Translations under genes and position numbers: made by a program
Shown here: positions 1 to 13,811 of the stretch, one piece after another
How positions within the stretch are numbered: position 1 is the first letter of the stretch
Layout: each line of letters begins with the position of its first letter
The notes under the pieces: generated by a model
Databases searched by the model: none
Seen by the model: the letters and a program-made list of their open reading frames with translations, nothing else
What the model was told of the DNA's origin: nothing
DNA from: Channa striata
Lineage: Eukaryota > Chordata > Actinopteri > Anabantiformes > Channidae
Reading direction: 5' to 3'
DNA length: 64,000 nt
NCBI GenBank assembly: GCA_033026295.1
Contig: CM065170.1
Span: 7,945,540 to 8,009,539, forward strand

Positions 1-111
1 AGGTGATTTACCCCTTTTGAAAAAGTCAAATATCGCAACTCTGTAAGTGTCTGCGATAAAAAAAAAACATAAATTCTGAATCAGAGATCATGAGCAAATG
101 TTTAAGAGAGG

Positions 112-146
<35 letters not shown>

Positions 147-3100
147 GAGAAAGCAGGAGAAGGATGATGATGTTGTTGGAGAGAAAAGCGGTGGGATGGA
201 TATGCACCTCCAGACACAGCACAGAAGCCGGGAGCTTGTCTTGTCCTGCTGTGTGTCTGGCAGATTGCTATGGAGCCTGTCATTGCTGCCAGCGGGGTGT
301 CCAGCCACTACACGGCATTCAGCAGGGGAGCCGAATAAATCACGGGAACACACACAGTCCAGCTTACAATTCACCTGACAAGGCTGAGGCCGCCCTCCAG
401 TCGTGCTCCTGCTTTGTTTAGATGTAGCGCGAGCGTCGCATTGACAGAAGGATTTTACATAACGCGGATCAGGGTTGGATAAATGTTATTTAAAACGTAC
501 ATTTTAATTATTGTCGATGATACAATCTGGTAGACAGTCACTGACATGTAACGAGAGAGTGTTTATCACTGCAGAGCCTTGACTTCTGCAGAGCCATGAG
601 TCAGTACACTTAATCTGTACCATGATCATGTTTAATAAATATTTCTATGAATAAACCCTTAAGATACTAAAGCAACATCTGAAAGTCCCCTGAAAAAAGT
701 TTAAAAAGAAAAGCCATTTAATATTGTAAGTAAGACAAATCCTAAACTTAACCCAAATTTTTGTTTACTTTTGCTTTGTCACATATTTGTTATATTTTGA
801 TAATTAATCATGTTCTGCCTTTGCAGAGTTTGTGCTCTTTTTTTTCCACTTCCACAACAACAACTCAGATTCTTGCCAAATAAAGACAACGATCATACAT
901 CAAATTTCTGAACTAAAAACTCATTTGGAAGGTGATGAGCAACAGCCAAATGCACTGCACTAAGCTGGAGCCGAAATTCCTTCCAAGGTGTCGAGCCTTT
1001 AATAATGCAAACCTGCAGAACAATGCTGCTGTGTGATAACGATAACGGTGGCGAGCGTAATATTTATGCCTTTTTAAAAGGCATGCAGAGCAGTTTATAA
1101 GCGCATCCGAGTCATTACCTGTGAAACGCCTTGGTTCCAGCTCATAAAGAATTAACTGTCCTACAGATCGAGTGTCACAAATGTCCCTCGGGGTTAATGC
1201 ATACCTGACCTCAACACTGCACCACATTTTATGAGAAATTTAGAGCTAATCAAAACAAATAAAGTGAACCTCATAAGCCTTACACACTAACCCATCAATC
1301 AGAATTCTTGTGGTTCGAGCTGTTTCGATATTACAGGCAGGATCAGGTTGGGTTGTAAATTGGCAAATTCTATGAATACTGCTTAATAAAAAGATGCTTT
1401 CATGGGAGATACTGTAGTGATAATAAGAGCTGACAAGCCATTTTCGGGGCGGGGCGGTGTTGTGTGGTTCTAAGTTCACGTGCGTCGACAGACTTGAAGG
1501 GCACGTGGATGTCAGTGTCACCTCGTTTTATCCCACAATGCAATGAGAAAATACATAAAAACCCTGCAACTGGACCAGAAAATAATAGACTGCGCTCCTG
1601 GAAAAAGTGTCTCATTGGGTTAATTTGAGGAATGGCCGGGATGAGGAAGAAGACAAGCATGTATTTACACGAGACACCCACAACGGCCTCCATAATCAAT
1701 CCTCTGATTTCTCACGGTGCGGACTCTGCCAAGAATGAGTGTGTGGGATGGAAGTTATGGTAAACGGCATCATTTTTTTTGCCAGAAGCCTATTTAAGCC
1801 TCTTTTTTTTTTTCTAGTCCACATAACTGCAGATCTTTTCCTGTAATGTCATATTTAACATAAAACCTATGCACATGTTGGCATTCAAGGAAATATGTTT
1901 GCCATATACCCACAGTCAGATGACAAGATATCCATTTAATCTCAGCGTCCACATACTTGAAATAAATAGGTTTGGGCGTAGTTTGGATGCAGAAACTTAA
2001 ATTCCAACAAAACTATAAAAACCAAATAACAAACCCTTGTGTTGTTTAATTAACATGTTTGGTAAATTTTGACATGTTACATATTTAAAAATCTCAAAAT
2101 GATCTTTATTGTTGTGAAAGGCCACATTCAAGGCATGAGATGTTTCTGGAGGAGTCCTTTAATACAGAACATCATTAAACGTTCAATATAAGTTTGTATG
2201 TTTTGTTCTCACATTTCACTGTGAAATGCAAAACTTATCTGGCAACAGAGTCATAACCAGCTGAGACAAAGCAGGACCGAAGCTTGGAGGAAATGTTGGA
2301 CTGCTCATTTAAAGTGACGTGTCTTAAAAAGTTTAGGGTGAGTGGGTTCCCTGCCGCAATCACCCAGCAGATCTCGACGTGACTCACCGTGGCTTAGCTT
2401 CGCCGGTGCATTAATGGCCGACATAACGGGTGGCGTTCATGTGTGAAAAAGCAAGTGTTTCCGTTTCCACCGAGGGACAAAGTGGGACGGCGTCACTAAT
2501 AACTGTTTATTGCTCGGTGTTCTCCATGCCGTCACACTTTCCCTGAGCCGGAGCTCAACTTCCTGTCTGTTGTCACCCCTTTGTCTTCATGTCCTTCCCC
2601 GTCTCTGCCACATGCCTATTTTTCCTCTTTCACTGACTTCAGCCAAGCAGAGTGACTCCATGTTTTACATAATCTCAAAGACTGAGCAGCAGATCTGGTG
2701 GTTGATGCGCGAAGCTGCATGCCAAACAGCTCCACCAAGATTTATGACTTGGCAAAATCACTGGAGCTACAATTCTAATTCTTGTTGCCCAGTTTGTTTT
2801 GGCCTGATGGCTGCAGATAGTTTACAGTGCTGCGACTCTGTGTGAATTCAAATGTACAAAAGTAACGACTGACAAGGTTTGGATCACTCTGAAAACTTGT
2901 TTTATAGTCGTCTATGGCAGTTAAAAAGCATAATCACGGTGGCTGGAGAGTAAATGAAGATTTGACAAACTGGACAATCGCAGGCTCTATATCTTCACCT
3001 GACGTGTTCGTCGAGAAGTCTTTGCTTTTTGGAGTTTGTAAATCACTTCTTTTATTTTATTATTTTGATTGCACCAAGTTGTAAACATAACGATACGTTT

Positions 3101-5501
3101 CTGCTGCGTATGGTGAATGTAACAGTTTCCTATTTACACACAAAATATACACAAAGCAGCTGATTATTTCTGAATACAAGTTCATAATTCTCTTCCCACC
3201 TGTTGGCACCTCCACCAACTCGTGAAAAAGGTTTCGAGTTCACACGTGAAACTCTGAACCTTACACATTATCTCATGACACGCTGGCCGTTTAAAGTAAT
3301 GATTACTGAATGTGTTTGACAAAAGTTAAGAGATGCTACGACTGACGTAGGTTTAGATTGTTTTGCTTCATGAACACTAAATAAGGAATTTACAACTTGG
3401 ATATTTGATATTTGCATTAGATTTTTGTAAAAGTCATATCTGTAAAATGAATCGTATGTCACAATCGTACAAACTTTGTTCTAACATCCCAACGTTCTCA
3501 CCTTTGTAACTTTGTAGTAATTTTTCCACTGATTAATAAAAAGCTACTGTTTGCGTATTCATGTTAGTCTTATTCAAGAATTAAACACAACTGCCCCTGA
3601 ATTACATTACTATGAAAATGAACTGCATATGTTTTTTTCTTTCTTGATCTTGGTATTCATCTTGTACTTTGTCTCTGTGCTTTGGCAGTTTTATGACCTT
3701 TGCAACTATGGCTCATTTAACTTCGTTTACACAAGGAAGTGATTATTGCTCACTGGCTGACACAGGAAAGGCCAAGTCATGAATATAAATATTCGAAAAC
3801 TTGACCCGCTTGCTTCACTTTTCCAATTATTCAAAACTGTTAGATTTTGCCATATTGTATACATCTAAATGTTTTCTGTTTAGAAATAATTTTACATTTT
3901 TGGGAGGGCGAGCAATTTCCTTATTCATGCATTTTTTAAAAGAAGTGTCCGTGGCATTCACTTAATACGTGCTGAATTCTGACGTACAGTAGGGACACCA
4001 GACTCAAATTATTAAGCTTTTCAGAATAAAAAGATCAAATATTTTTCCACTTTGTCAATGAATTATTTTTGTATGTCTACTTAATTACTTAATTATTTCA
4101 TATACACCACAAATATCAACCCTCCTGTTCTGTTTCCAAATGGAGTGTTGCCAACCACGTAACGTGTTTGCTACAAACCCAGCTGTGTAAATTGCTAATT
4201 TTGAATCAGTAAACGAAAACCTGAGTCGTCCGCTGAGGCAAATATTATAATTGTTTGCGGATTATTGTGATCTGGCTGGCAACTCGGTAGAGGCTGTGAG
4301 TAAACGGGAAGAAATCTCAGCTCAAACAAATGCAGTTACTCATTGAATGGAGCAGTAAGGCTGATGGCACACACAGCCACGGGGGAATTTCAGCCGTGTG
4401 AATCCAGGAGCTTCTCTGCTGGGAAGGCCGGTTCAATCATTTAGACACACATCTTGATTCTGCACGGGCCCTTAAAGTTGAAACCCATTTTTCTAAGCAT
4501 GTGGTAAAAACACACCCATGACCAGTGTCAGGCAGTTATTGATAATGGGAAAGAAAAATTGATTTAAACAATTACGCTTTTATTTGTTGTGGGAAATGTA
4601 GTCAGTGTGGAAATTGCTTTTATTTCGGAGAATCTATGAAACGATTGGCACATATGTATTAGGGACTTTTACGTCTTGAAATCTGAGTAAGATTTTGAAG
4701 CTTTTGGTCCAAAGTGATGTTTCCACAGAACTAAATCAGAAAACTTTCAGATGGAAAGTGTGTGAGCGAAATACAGACAAGTCAAACAGGCACACGACTA
4801 CTTCCCCTTGTCTTTGGGGGATGGTCTTAAAGCCCCAAACAAGTTTGATTGACACACTGTGGACCAATCACAAAGAAATCATAAAAGACACCGGGAGACA
4901 CAGTGTCCGTTTTCCTGTGAGCACTCACAGCAAACCAGACATGCAGATAAACTGCTCTTCCAGAAAGGAAAGCCAATGTTTTTTTTAACACTTTCAAAGA
5001 ATATATTTTGCATGAAATAAGATTTATTATGGTATAATTGTAATGTCAAGATACTTATGCATATTTCATTACTATTCATATAAATAATAAATAATAAGCC
5101 GCATACTTTTTAATATAAAGCCCACCTGAGTCTTAATGCATAATGTTACATCAAATTAACATTGAAATAATTATTTTAATATTAATGGAACAAATAGAAT
5201 GGAACTAATAGAATTTTGTTTTGAGTCTATTGGAGTATTGGAGTTGAAGTATTAGAGTTATAATTATAGAGATTCGGGTTTTACAAATATTTTCTGGTAA
5301 TTTATCATACAGTTACTCTTTGGAAACAATTTTGACAAGACATAAATTGGGTAATTTATTCCATTATATCCCACATCACAGGTTAGTTTTGCCTAGTTAA
5401 TGTTCTTACAGCAATCTGTCATGAGTGACCAAAGACTTTTGAACTACAGGTGGAAAAAATTAAGGTGACTCCTTAAAAACTGCATCTGTGATTCTACTTT
5501 A
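1..5501. other. Intergenic, no gene seen
   Basis: AT-rich non-coding sequence with one (GT)n microsatellite near the left edge. The longest frames (about 110 codons) have no recognisable protein. No polyadenylation or terminal exon of an upstream gene was recognised. Confidence 0.7.
115..143. repeat. (GT)n microsatellite
   Basis: Uninterrupted dinucleotide run. Confidence 0.95.
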
Positions 5502-5648
5502 GCTCGACTGTTTCTGCTGTTCCTCTGTGTCCGGGCCTCGTGCTAAGCTAAGCCATGTCATCACACCCTGTGTTATCAGTTTTCTCATCTCAGCAAAGAA
5601 AGTCCAAAGAAAGTCCCATTTCCAAAAATGCAGAACTATTGCTTTAAA
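5502..5648 (+). repeat. Degenerate 'TGCTAAGCTAAGC' interspersed repeat
   Basis: TGTTTCTGCTGTTCC, TGCTAAGCTAAGC, TTCTCATCTCAGCAAAGAAAG, CCATTTCC, AAAATG and AACTATTGCTTTAA occur in the same order as the 3' end of a repeat frequent in teleosts, which ends AACTATTCCTTTAA. Family class not recalled. Confidence 0.55.
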
Positions 5649-5714
5649 GAGTTTTTCTAAATACATCTCAGCTGGTTTGCTTTTATTTAACCTGGAGTTG
5701 CACAGGTACGTCTT

Positions 5715-5928
5715 AAAGGCCGTGACACACCGACCTGTTGGTGAATGGCGACCGTGTCTCGCTTGTCAGTGGGCAGACGCAGACCGGTGCCACGTCATAT
5801 TGACTGAAACGCCGTTAACAGGGGTCCGACTGGCACAAACGGTGCGTGACACACCGCAAAGACGGAGCCGAAAGACGCTCCCTGACAGCCTGGCGCTGGT
5901 CAGTGATCGGCTTGGTGTGTTCCATCCG
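5715..5928. mobile_element. GC-rich MITE-like element with inverted ends
   Basis: Starts GGCCGTGACACACCGACC and ends CGGCTTGGTGTGTTCC, whose reverse complement (GGAACACACCAAGCCG) resembles the start, so the ends are imperfect inverted repeats. The interior is GC-rich and CpG-rich, unlike the flanks. It resembles teleost non-autonomous DNA elements with the 'ACACACCAA-CCGAC' terminus. The 134-codon frame across it (5527-5931) is an artefact of low stop density. Confidence 0.4.
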
Positions 5929-7069
5929 TAAAACCACTCAACCACTCTGACATCCTTCCCTCTTTATTGGCTACAGTACGTGCAAGAAGTTGTTAACGTC
6001 GAGGTCAGAAGACTGGAAAACTGCAAAAACTGCTTATTTTAATATATAGAAACCTCCAAAATATAATGTCAGTCTGTCCTTCCTCATGTTCTTCGCTGTC
6101 ATAAAGAAGTGCTGTTTGGGATTTACTGTTATAAATTAAATGCAATTACAAATGAACCAACACGGAAAGCAACTTTCTGTGATCAGTTGCATAATGTGAA
6201 CTTTATCGTGACCCACAAATTGGCCTCGGTCAGTAATTGTTCTTGGTAGAACTGACTATTTGCACCTTTTCTTCTCAAGAATGTGAAAGTGATAGTTCTG
6301 TTCCGTCTAATCTCTGCGGCACAGAGACCCCAATCCTTCAGATCAAAGTCGGCCAAAGACTTCTCAACATGTTGTCCCCTGATCGCCTTTTCTGCCACAA
6401 AAACAAAATGCCCCCAAAGAGTGTGTGAACTGCCCACTCTGGAAAAATGCAAAAGAGACTTTAATGTGTGGAACAACGTGAGTAGAGTTGCTTGACACTC
6501 CCTCCTCTGTGTGAGGCAGTGGTCTTCAAGGATGGGTGGTCCGTCTGGGGCTGAAATCGGACGTGTGTGTAGGGGTGTGTGAGCTCCCTTTGTGTCAGGG
6601 GAGAGGGGTCTTTGTTCCCTTAACCAGGGAGGAGGGACCGACAGATTAAGCCTTTAGAAGTGCAACCGACCACCATGAGGGCATGCCACAAGGGAGAAGG
6701 AGTTTGCATGTTTGCGTGTGCGTTTTTTTGTTTTTTTTTTTTTTGTCTGTGTGTAAGCATGCACATTATGCGTTATGGAATATGAGTGGAAGTAGTAAAA
6801 AGACCGAAGAGGGAGACGAACGGCGGGGACGAGAGGAAAAGTCAGAGTGGGCATTTGTAGCGATTTGCATGCGAATTAGCGCGAGTTTGTGAGAATCTAA
6901 TGCAGGTCAGCAGGTCAATAGTTCTTATCCATCTGTCCTTCTGATGGCATGCCTCCCAGGTCAGCTTGATTCCTCTGTGAGAGAGCTAATCTCAGCCAGC
7001 CTCTACAGCATCCTCTGATCTGCCCCTCACACACACAACAAAATGAGCCTTGGCAGGAGGGGAGGGGGG

Positions 7070-7071
<2 letters not shown>

Positions 7072-7102
<31 letters not shown>
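7072..7102. repeat. (CA)n microsatellite
   Basis: Uninterrupted dinucleotide run. Confidence 0.95.
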
Positions 7103-7108
<6 letters not shown>

Positions 7109-7395
7109 AAATGCATAAAGATGCAAACGCACACACATTGTTTCCCTGAAGATATTCGTTTTTGTCCACATCATTCACACAAACACTTCTCTCAGTTTTA
7201 CATATAAAACATAAGCTAAACATTCCAGAAAAATGTATTTTGTCTGGAAATAATTTGAGCATTATGAGCAGAAATGTCTCCAAAACAAGGACCTTTGAAT
7301 GGTGTTGTAAGACTTTTAACCCAAACGACAATATACTGTAGGTGTTTTGTCCCCGCAGTGAAATGGAGCCCTACAGCACTGTCGATGCTAGACCC

Positions 7396-7409
7396 GTTGC
7401 CATGGTTAC
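7396..7409 (+). promoter_or_regulatory. Near-consensus RFX X-box
   Basis: GTTGCCATGGTTAC has a perfect left half-site and one mismatch in the right half (GGTTAC for RGYAAC). Confidence 0.25.
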
Positions 7410-7878
7410 AGTAATAAACACACTAATGGACAGTTTGGTGAGGTTTAGGCTCATCATCAGATCATAGTGTGGATTGAAATGGATTGAAGGTTATAGGACC
7501 TTCACCATCATCGTCACAATAAAAACACAAGCATGTGGAATGTGATGGATAAAATGAATAAGTGTAAGTATTAATTTAAAATGAAAGATGAACAGTTTTG
7601 GAATGATTTATCACCTGAGTTTCTCCTTTGCCTTTTGTCATAATTACTACACAGGTGCTACTGACTTTCCCGTTGTTGACCATTTTCGCTCAGTCCCATC
7701 ATCCTGTGTGGTGTTTTCCATCTTTCACAAACATCAAGCAGGTTACAACATATGCAGAGAATTATTTTTAAATACTGTTTGACCCGTGTCTGTAGAGAGC
7801 AAAGCTTTTGGGAATAGGACGAGCACGCCATCTGTGATGCAGTCCTCCATCACCCGTCTATCTCATGAAACAGTCCGA

Positions 7879-7915
7879 CCTCCTCCTCCTCCTCCTCCTC
7901 CTCCTCCTCCTCCTC
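7879..7915. repeat. (CCT)n trinucleotide repeat
   Basis: About 12 CCT units. They create poly-Pro and poly-Glu frames on the two strands that are not genes. Confidence 0.95.
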
Positions 7916-8664
7916 TCCGAGTCCCGTTTTCTCTCTCTTTCCTTTTTCACTTGTCCCTCCGATCCCAGTGTTCCTCCGTCTGTCATGGCGGCTGTCTGAA
8001 CAAACAAACACGCCGGTCCACAGTGAGCCAGACGGCGAGATGTGGAATTGTTTGCTGTGTTGCTCCCGTGCGGGAGAAAGTTTTCTTAAGAGGCACACAG
8101 AGGTCTGGAGCTCAATGGAGAGACCACAAAACCAATATTTACCCTCCTGCCTCCGGTGCCTGGGCCCTTTCCTTTCTTCCTCACATGTGGAACAAGACGA
8201 TGGACCCACGTTTGGTGCCGAACAGGGAGAAAAAGAAAGCTCACATAGAGGGATTTGACTGTCTTTGTTTCTAGATTATTTATCGATACAGTTAATGTTG
8301 AAATCAGCATAGAACAATTAGACGGTTATTAATTATCTTTGTACGACTGCTTGAGCCTTGAAGACAGAACAACATGGCTGCATCACTTCTGTTACAGTCT
8401 CTAACCCTCATCACCCTGTGATGCCATGTTTTTATTCTCCCACTTATAATCTCTGCTCGGTCTTTGTCTTCCTGATACGATCAAACACAAATCAACAGAT
8501 CTCACTGTCCCTCCAATGCAGCCATTAAGCTCGGCCACTATCTGAATTTAAAGTGTTTCTCCCGTCACTCCCCTGCCTGTAAATATGCACATGTTTGACT
8601 ACGGGGTCAGGGAGGAAGACAGGAACTGGGTAGAAATGCCTACTTCCTGGAGGAGATGGTACAG

Positions 8665-8695
8665 TGGGATTGGGTGGGTGGGGAGGAGGGGGGGG
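8665..8695 (+). other. G-quadruplex-capable G-rich tract
   Basis: At least four G-runs of three or more separated by 1-3 nt (GGGATTGGGTGGGTGGGG, then GGGGGG), fitting G3+N1-7 x4. Confidence 0.5.
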
Positions 8696-9574
8696 TCAAC
8701 CAATCATGCGTCAGCACAGAGACATTCTTGGATGCACGCCGTCACACAGAGACGAACAATGAAGCGGAGGGGGTGAGTGGGAGGGCGCTCACAGGAAGTG
8801 GATGATTTGACTTGTTGAGGTGTGAGGCCTGTGATGGACAGACACACAGCTGTTAATATCCTGCACAAAGGACATAGTTGGACGGTTTACTGACTTTCAC
8901 TGAGCACTGGGCTGTCCTGTGATGGCCACAGAATCACTAATGCCTCTTTCTACAAACTATGGCCACATACAACTAAAGACCTCACAAAAATACTGGTAAT
9001 TATTGGTAACTAGTGTAATAAAAATACATGCAGAATAAAATGTGTACATACATATACATATATATGTGCTGAACTAATCCTCGGTTTTATAATCAGGAAC
9101 ATGGACCACATAGAAAAATAATCCCCAGATCAGCAGTAGAACTGTAGCGCCATCTTGTGTTCTGCATGATGCATCTGTGTTTCCAGCACTGGAAATTAAT
9201 GTCAAGCAGCCTGAGCACAGTGAAGACTGGGCCACATGTTCCAAAGAAGCATTTACATTTTGGACAAAGGTTGGGTTTCAGCTTGAATTTCATTATTTCG
9301 AGATGAATTTCTTTGAACATTTGAACAGCAAAGATTAATAATATTGTTTATTCAAAAGCTGATATTTGGCTTTTCCCTACATCTCATAGAAAGTGTCACC
9401 GTTGTCTTTTACAGCCCGGTTCTTTTTTTGCTCATCTTTGATATATTAAATCCTGCCTGCTGCCCTCAAACACTTTGAATCATTTGCTCATTTTTTTGTT
9501 GATGTTGATGATCTTTTTTGATGTTTAATATTCTGAACATGTCAGGAGGTAAAGCAGCTTGTCCCCTGTGCTGC

Positions 9575-9665
9575 CACACTGTTGGGGGTTTAATTCCTAA
9601 GTTCAGCTGTCCTCATGTTCTTAGGCAACGCACTGAAGCCCAGATTGCCCCTGACGTCCAGGCCA
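9575..9665 (+). repeat. Fragment of a teleost repeat ('CTGTCCTCATGTTCTTAGGCAA', 5' part)
   Basis: GGGGGTTTAATTCC, CAGCTGTCCTCATGTTCTT, GGCAACGCACTGAAGCCC and AGATTGCCCCTGACG match the head of a widespread fish element (tRNA-like box followed by 'GGGCAAGACACTGAACCCC'). The non-autonomous element's tail is seen separately at 42218-42312. Confidence 0.5.
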
Positions 9666-12600
9666 ACACCTTAACGTCAGATACTGCCCAGCTGTCTGTG
9701 GTTATGGGGGGTCACGTCTGTCCTAGAAAACTGTGCAACAGACGTAGATCCACTCTCACCTTCACAGCTTCAGGCAGTTCCTATAACAAGCGTGTCTCCT
9801 TAGAGAGACCAGTACAATCACGGGGGACGTCAGGGTCGTCGCTAACTAACCTGCACGTCCGAGGATTGTGGGACAAAACCTGATTACCTGGAAAAAAAGC
9901 ACACACAGAGGCACGAGGAGACTGCGCAACATCACACAAGATTTCTCAAAGTACAGAATAATGAAGCCTTGATGACCTGAAGTAACCCGAGGTGGATTCC
10001 TGGGGCACCAGGGTTGGGGTCTTAATGGTTGGGGGGGTGATTTGTTGTTGCATCTGCAAGCTGATTTGTCCTTTAACAATCCACTAAATTTCTTTAGCTG
10101 AGTCAGAGGTGAACTGTGACTAATCCCGGCCTCTGATTACCCCCCCGTCCGTGCAGGACTGTGGGGACATGAGAAGGAAGCCGTTCAGTATTTTAGCCAC
10201 TAGATGTCAGCTCAGCTTTACTGTGAGGGAAAATCCTGCTCAAGTTCATCAGGAGTGAAGCTGCTTTCCATCTTGTGTAATTACACACTAGCATGAGTGT
10301 GTCCATAATTAGACACAATAACCCTACTTCTGACACGTGCTCGTTGGCTTATTTACCCCATACTCATCACTCATCAGCCTTCATATTTCACCGAAAACAA
10401 AGTCACGAATTTCCAGTTTATGGCAGGCATAATTATGTAACCGTATACATGTGTGTTTGTATTTATGTCACAGCTGATAACCTGAGATGTTTCGCCGTAA
10501 TATCGACCACAACCAAACAATTTCAGTTTCTTCCATTCAATATTTATTCAGATAAGACTGATTAAAAACCCAGTAACAACACTGTCACCACTTTTACAGT
10601 CTCTCTCACATAAATAACAGACTGTCTATGTTGTAAATATATTGCACGGTCAATAATCTGAGCAAGAAAGAAATAAAGACAAAAATGAGGGTAAACATGA
10701 TGAAGCCGAGCCAGGTATCATCAAACCGATAAATTGGAAGACACGTCATATTTTATCACGAGGTCGTTTTCTTTCGCTTTCTTCATGTTTTCCCATCAAG
10801 TTGAAGCTCGGCCAAGCCAATATAATAAAAATGACATGATTTCCTGTAGGTAAAGTTGCGTTACTCACATGTCTTTGAATAACAATGTCGCATGCGTTAA
10901 ACAGTCACAATACAAACCCTCATTCATAATACAAATAAATAAATTTAGCCCATGTTTCCTGTTGTCAGCTACAAGATGTCTGAGTGCTCTGTTGTAGACT
11001 TCCCCCATCTCCCTGGGAGTCAGTGGCCGTAAGACAGTTTTTAGACAAAGAGGCGGCTAAGGAAGGGCTGTCAGCGGATACGGATGCTTCCAGAGCTCAT
11101 TAAAGGCCTGTCTGCAGCATGCCAGGCGCTGAGAGACAGAGTCGGAGATAGAAAGCAACATCATAAAAGAATTCCATCCATCATTTTCCTCCGTGACATT
11201 AATATCTGTCACATACCTCTGACAATGCAATACTGCACCCCTGGAGTGAGACATCCTTCTATCATTGAGTTGTAACGCATGCCAAGAGGGATGTCTAAGT
11301 GTGTGTGTGTGTGTGTTCGTGTGTGTATGTTCAAGTGCATGTGTCCCTGTATACTTACACGGTGTTTGAAGGAGAACGGGAGGGTTTATGTATGTATCAT
11401 TTCTTCCCCCTTGTTCCTATTATAAAACACTGACTGTGATATTGCTGGGAGTGTGTGCGCTTTCCCCCCACCAGAACAGCTTCAGTAGTATTCTACACAA
11501 AAGCAACACATTCAACGCACAAAAAACCACTTCAGGCTGTCGTACCAAATGTGGAATTTGGAGCACTACTCCGGGATATTTACAAAGAAATGATTCATAA
11601 TGCGCAATATCAGGGTGGAGAAGCAATACTGAGGTGAACGCTCTGCACTCAGCACATCGTGGATTTAAATGTGAGTCCTTGCTGCGGGACGTGCCGACAC
11701 CCTGTCCCGTGTCTTCACGAAATTATTTAGCAAATTCTTTTTCACTGACAGACTCTCGATTCCCAGAGGTGAAATTCACGTTTGCGTGACTTTCCAACTG
11801 CGCTGCTGCCTCGAAAGGGACTCTGCATCTTGCTCAAGGGCACGTCAGCAGCAGAAACCTGCGCTGGATAAAGGCCTGTTTTGCTGTTGGTTGTGTTGCA
11901 GATGGTTGGGATAGAAAAATGTCAACAGCCTAAAGATTCCTTACAATGTGTGTTTTGGTTTTCAAACATAGTAAGTAATCAGAGCTTTTGCTGAATTCAA
12001 GTTAAAGTTGCGGCAACGTTTGGGCCATTTTCCAAATGAACTGCGTCGTCAACAATTACCATACAGATGCTAAAATCCACATGTAAGTCTTCCTGAAATC
12101 ATCTACAATTCACATAATGGGATTATCAGAACCTCTAGTCTCAATAATTATATTGCAACCTTTGCTCTCTTTCTTTGGATTAAAACTCAATTTTGACCCG
12201 AATAACCAGTAAATGCTGCGGTGGATGGATTTTCAATTGCACACTGATTAACCCCGAGGAGATCCATCCATACAGCGCCGACGGCTCACACCGAAGGCAG
12301 ACGGTAGAGTTATGATCATCATGCATGCTCTGTCTTTCCCTCTCGCCGTGGCACTTTATGTTGAGTGCTGCAGAAAGCGTTAGCACTTTATAAATCAGAC
12401 TGTTTTGTTGCGAGATAGATTTGAGTCACGCCCATCTGGAGCGTCAGCATCCTGTTGTTTTGACTTAAAAGGATTGAGCGACTGCGTCAGGGACCGAACC
12501 TATTAACGTCGGAGCTTTTTAAGGAACTTTAAGATATATTTTGTGAACATCTCCTTCTCGCTCTCCCTCTGTCGGTTGGTCTCTCACGCTCCTCCGCCCC

Positions 12601-13569
12601 CATCTCGCAGGATTGCTGCAGCAGCACAGTGCTGACTGCCTCTGACAGGACTCTCCTTGGACCTCTCCTCCGGGCCATTTGTCAGCAGGCAAGCCCCGAA
12701 CAGCAGGGCACAGATTGGCAGTTGACTGCAACGCTGTTCAACGTGAACGAGCAAAGGCGCCTGAGGGGCTGTGAATGAGAAATAATACAGAGGCGAGTTG
12801 AGTAAACATGAACCTCCAGTGTAATGAATCAGTTCACAGCATTTCCTTGACAACAGAAGCCTGTCGGGTATAAATGAAAACACATGCATAAATATTCTCC
12901 CTGGTTAATATTTTATCAGTTACACCCGCCCTGCATCCACATGAAACATCACAATGTGATGAACCAGCATTCATCCAAGCGGTGACCATATGTTGTTCCA
13001 CATTTCCTCTTCACTGTTGGTGAGTTCAGAGTGAGGAGCAGCTTGTTTGCTACAAGTCTCATCTTCCAAAGCGATTAATCATAATTTTAGACAACACCGA
13101 GGTAAAAGATTCAGAAAAACAAACACTTTTTTTGCACACGTGAAAGCTCTACGTACATATAAACAACGGACACTTCAGTCACAGCTGGTATAAAGCCATA
13201 GGTGACTTGTGTCTATAGAGGAGAATGGAGATATGTGGTTGTAATTAGCCCACTGGCTTTCTCAGCAGACCTCCCATGACTGTCTGCGCTCAAACGCTAT
13301 TTAATCACTCACACGGAAAAAAGAGAATGTAGCAATTAGGTTTCAAGTAAAACATGTTGGATGATTTCTGTTGTTGGGCAGCAGAGATTCAGACTACAGC
13401 ACTTGGAAGGATCGTGGACATGCAATCAATCACCGAGAGCTGGATGCTACTGTGCAAGAGTAATTACAGTAGGAGCATATATGGTGCTGACAGCACGGCT
13501 TGCACAGTGCCAGTCAGTCAGTCAGCTGGACCGGCGGCCCCCGTGTTTTGTCCAAACCTAAAAATCACA

Positions 13570-13765
13570 ACAAAACTGTGATATTTTGTGCAGACATTCA
13601 CAGGTCAGGAGCATTCGGAGGATAAATCCTAATGATTCCGGTGATTCCCCGACTTTTCCTCCAGTGCCACCGTGACGCTGCTGACATTTGTGGATTTGAG
13701 TGTAATGTCACTCAAATAACTGTGGGATGGATTGCTGTGACATTTGGTGCACACATTCAGTACCA

Positions 13766-13811
<46 letters not shown>

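Larger units (their letters stand above)
5929..13569. other. Intergenic, no gene seen
   Basis: Non-coding. Contains the listed microsatellites, a G-rich tract, a near-consensus X-box (7396) and one repeat fragment (9575). A moderately GC-rich patch at about 12480-12760 looks leader-like but has no splice partner or known protein. Confidence 0.7.

Noticed and set aside
7786..8274. 162-codon ORF with a poly-proline run, and a minus-strand frame with poly-glutamate.
   Set aside because: Both come from the (CCT)n repeat, which has no stops in these frames.
12480..12760. GC-richer, leader-like stretch with CCCCCATCTCGCAG acceptor-like end.
   Set aside because: No continuing coding frame with a known protein and no donor partner; treated as intergenic.
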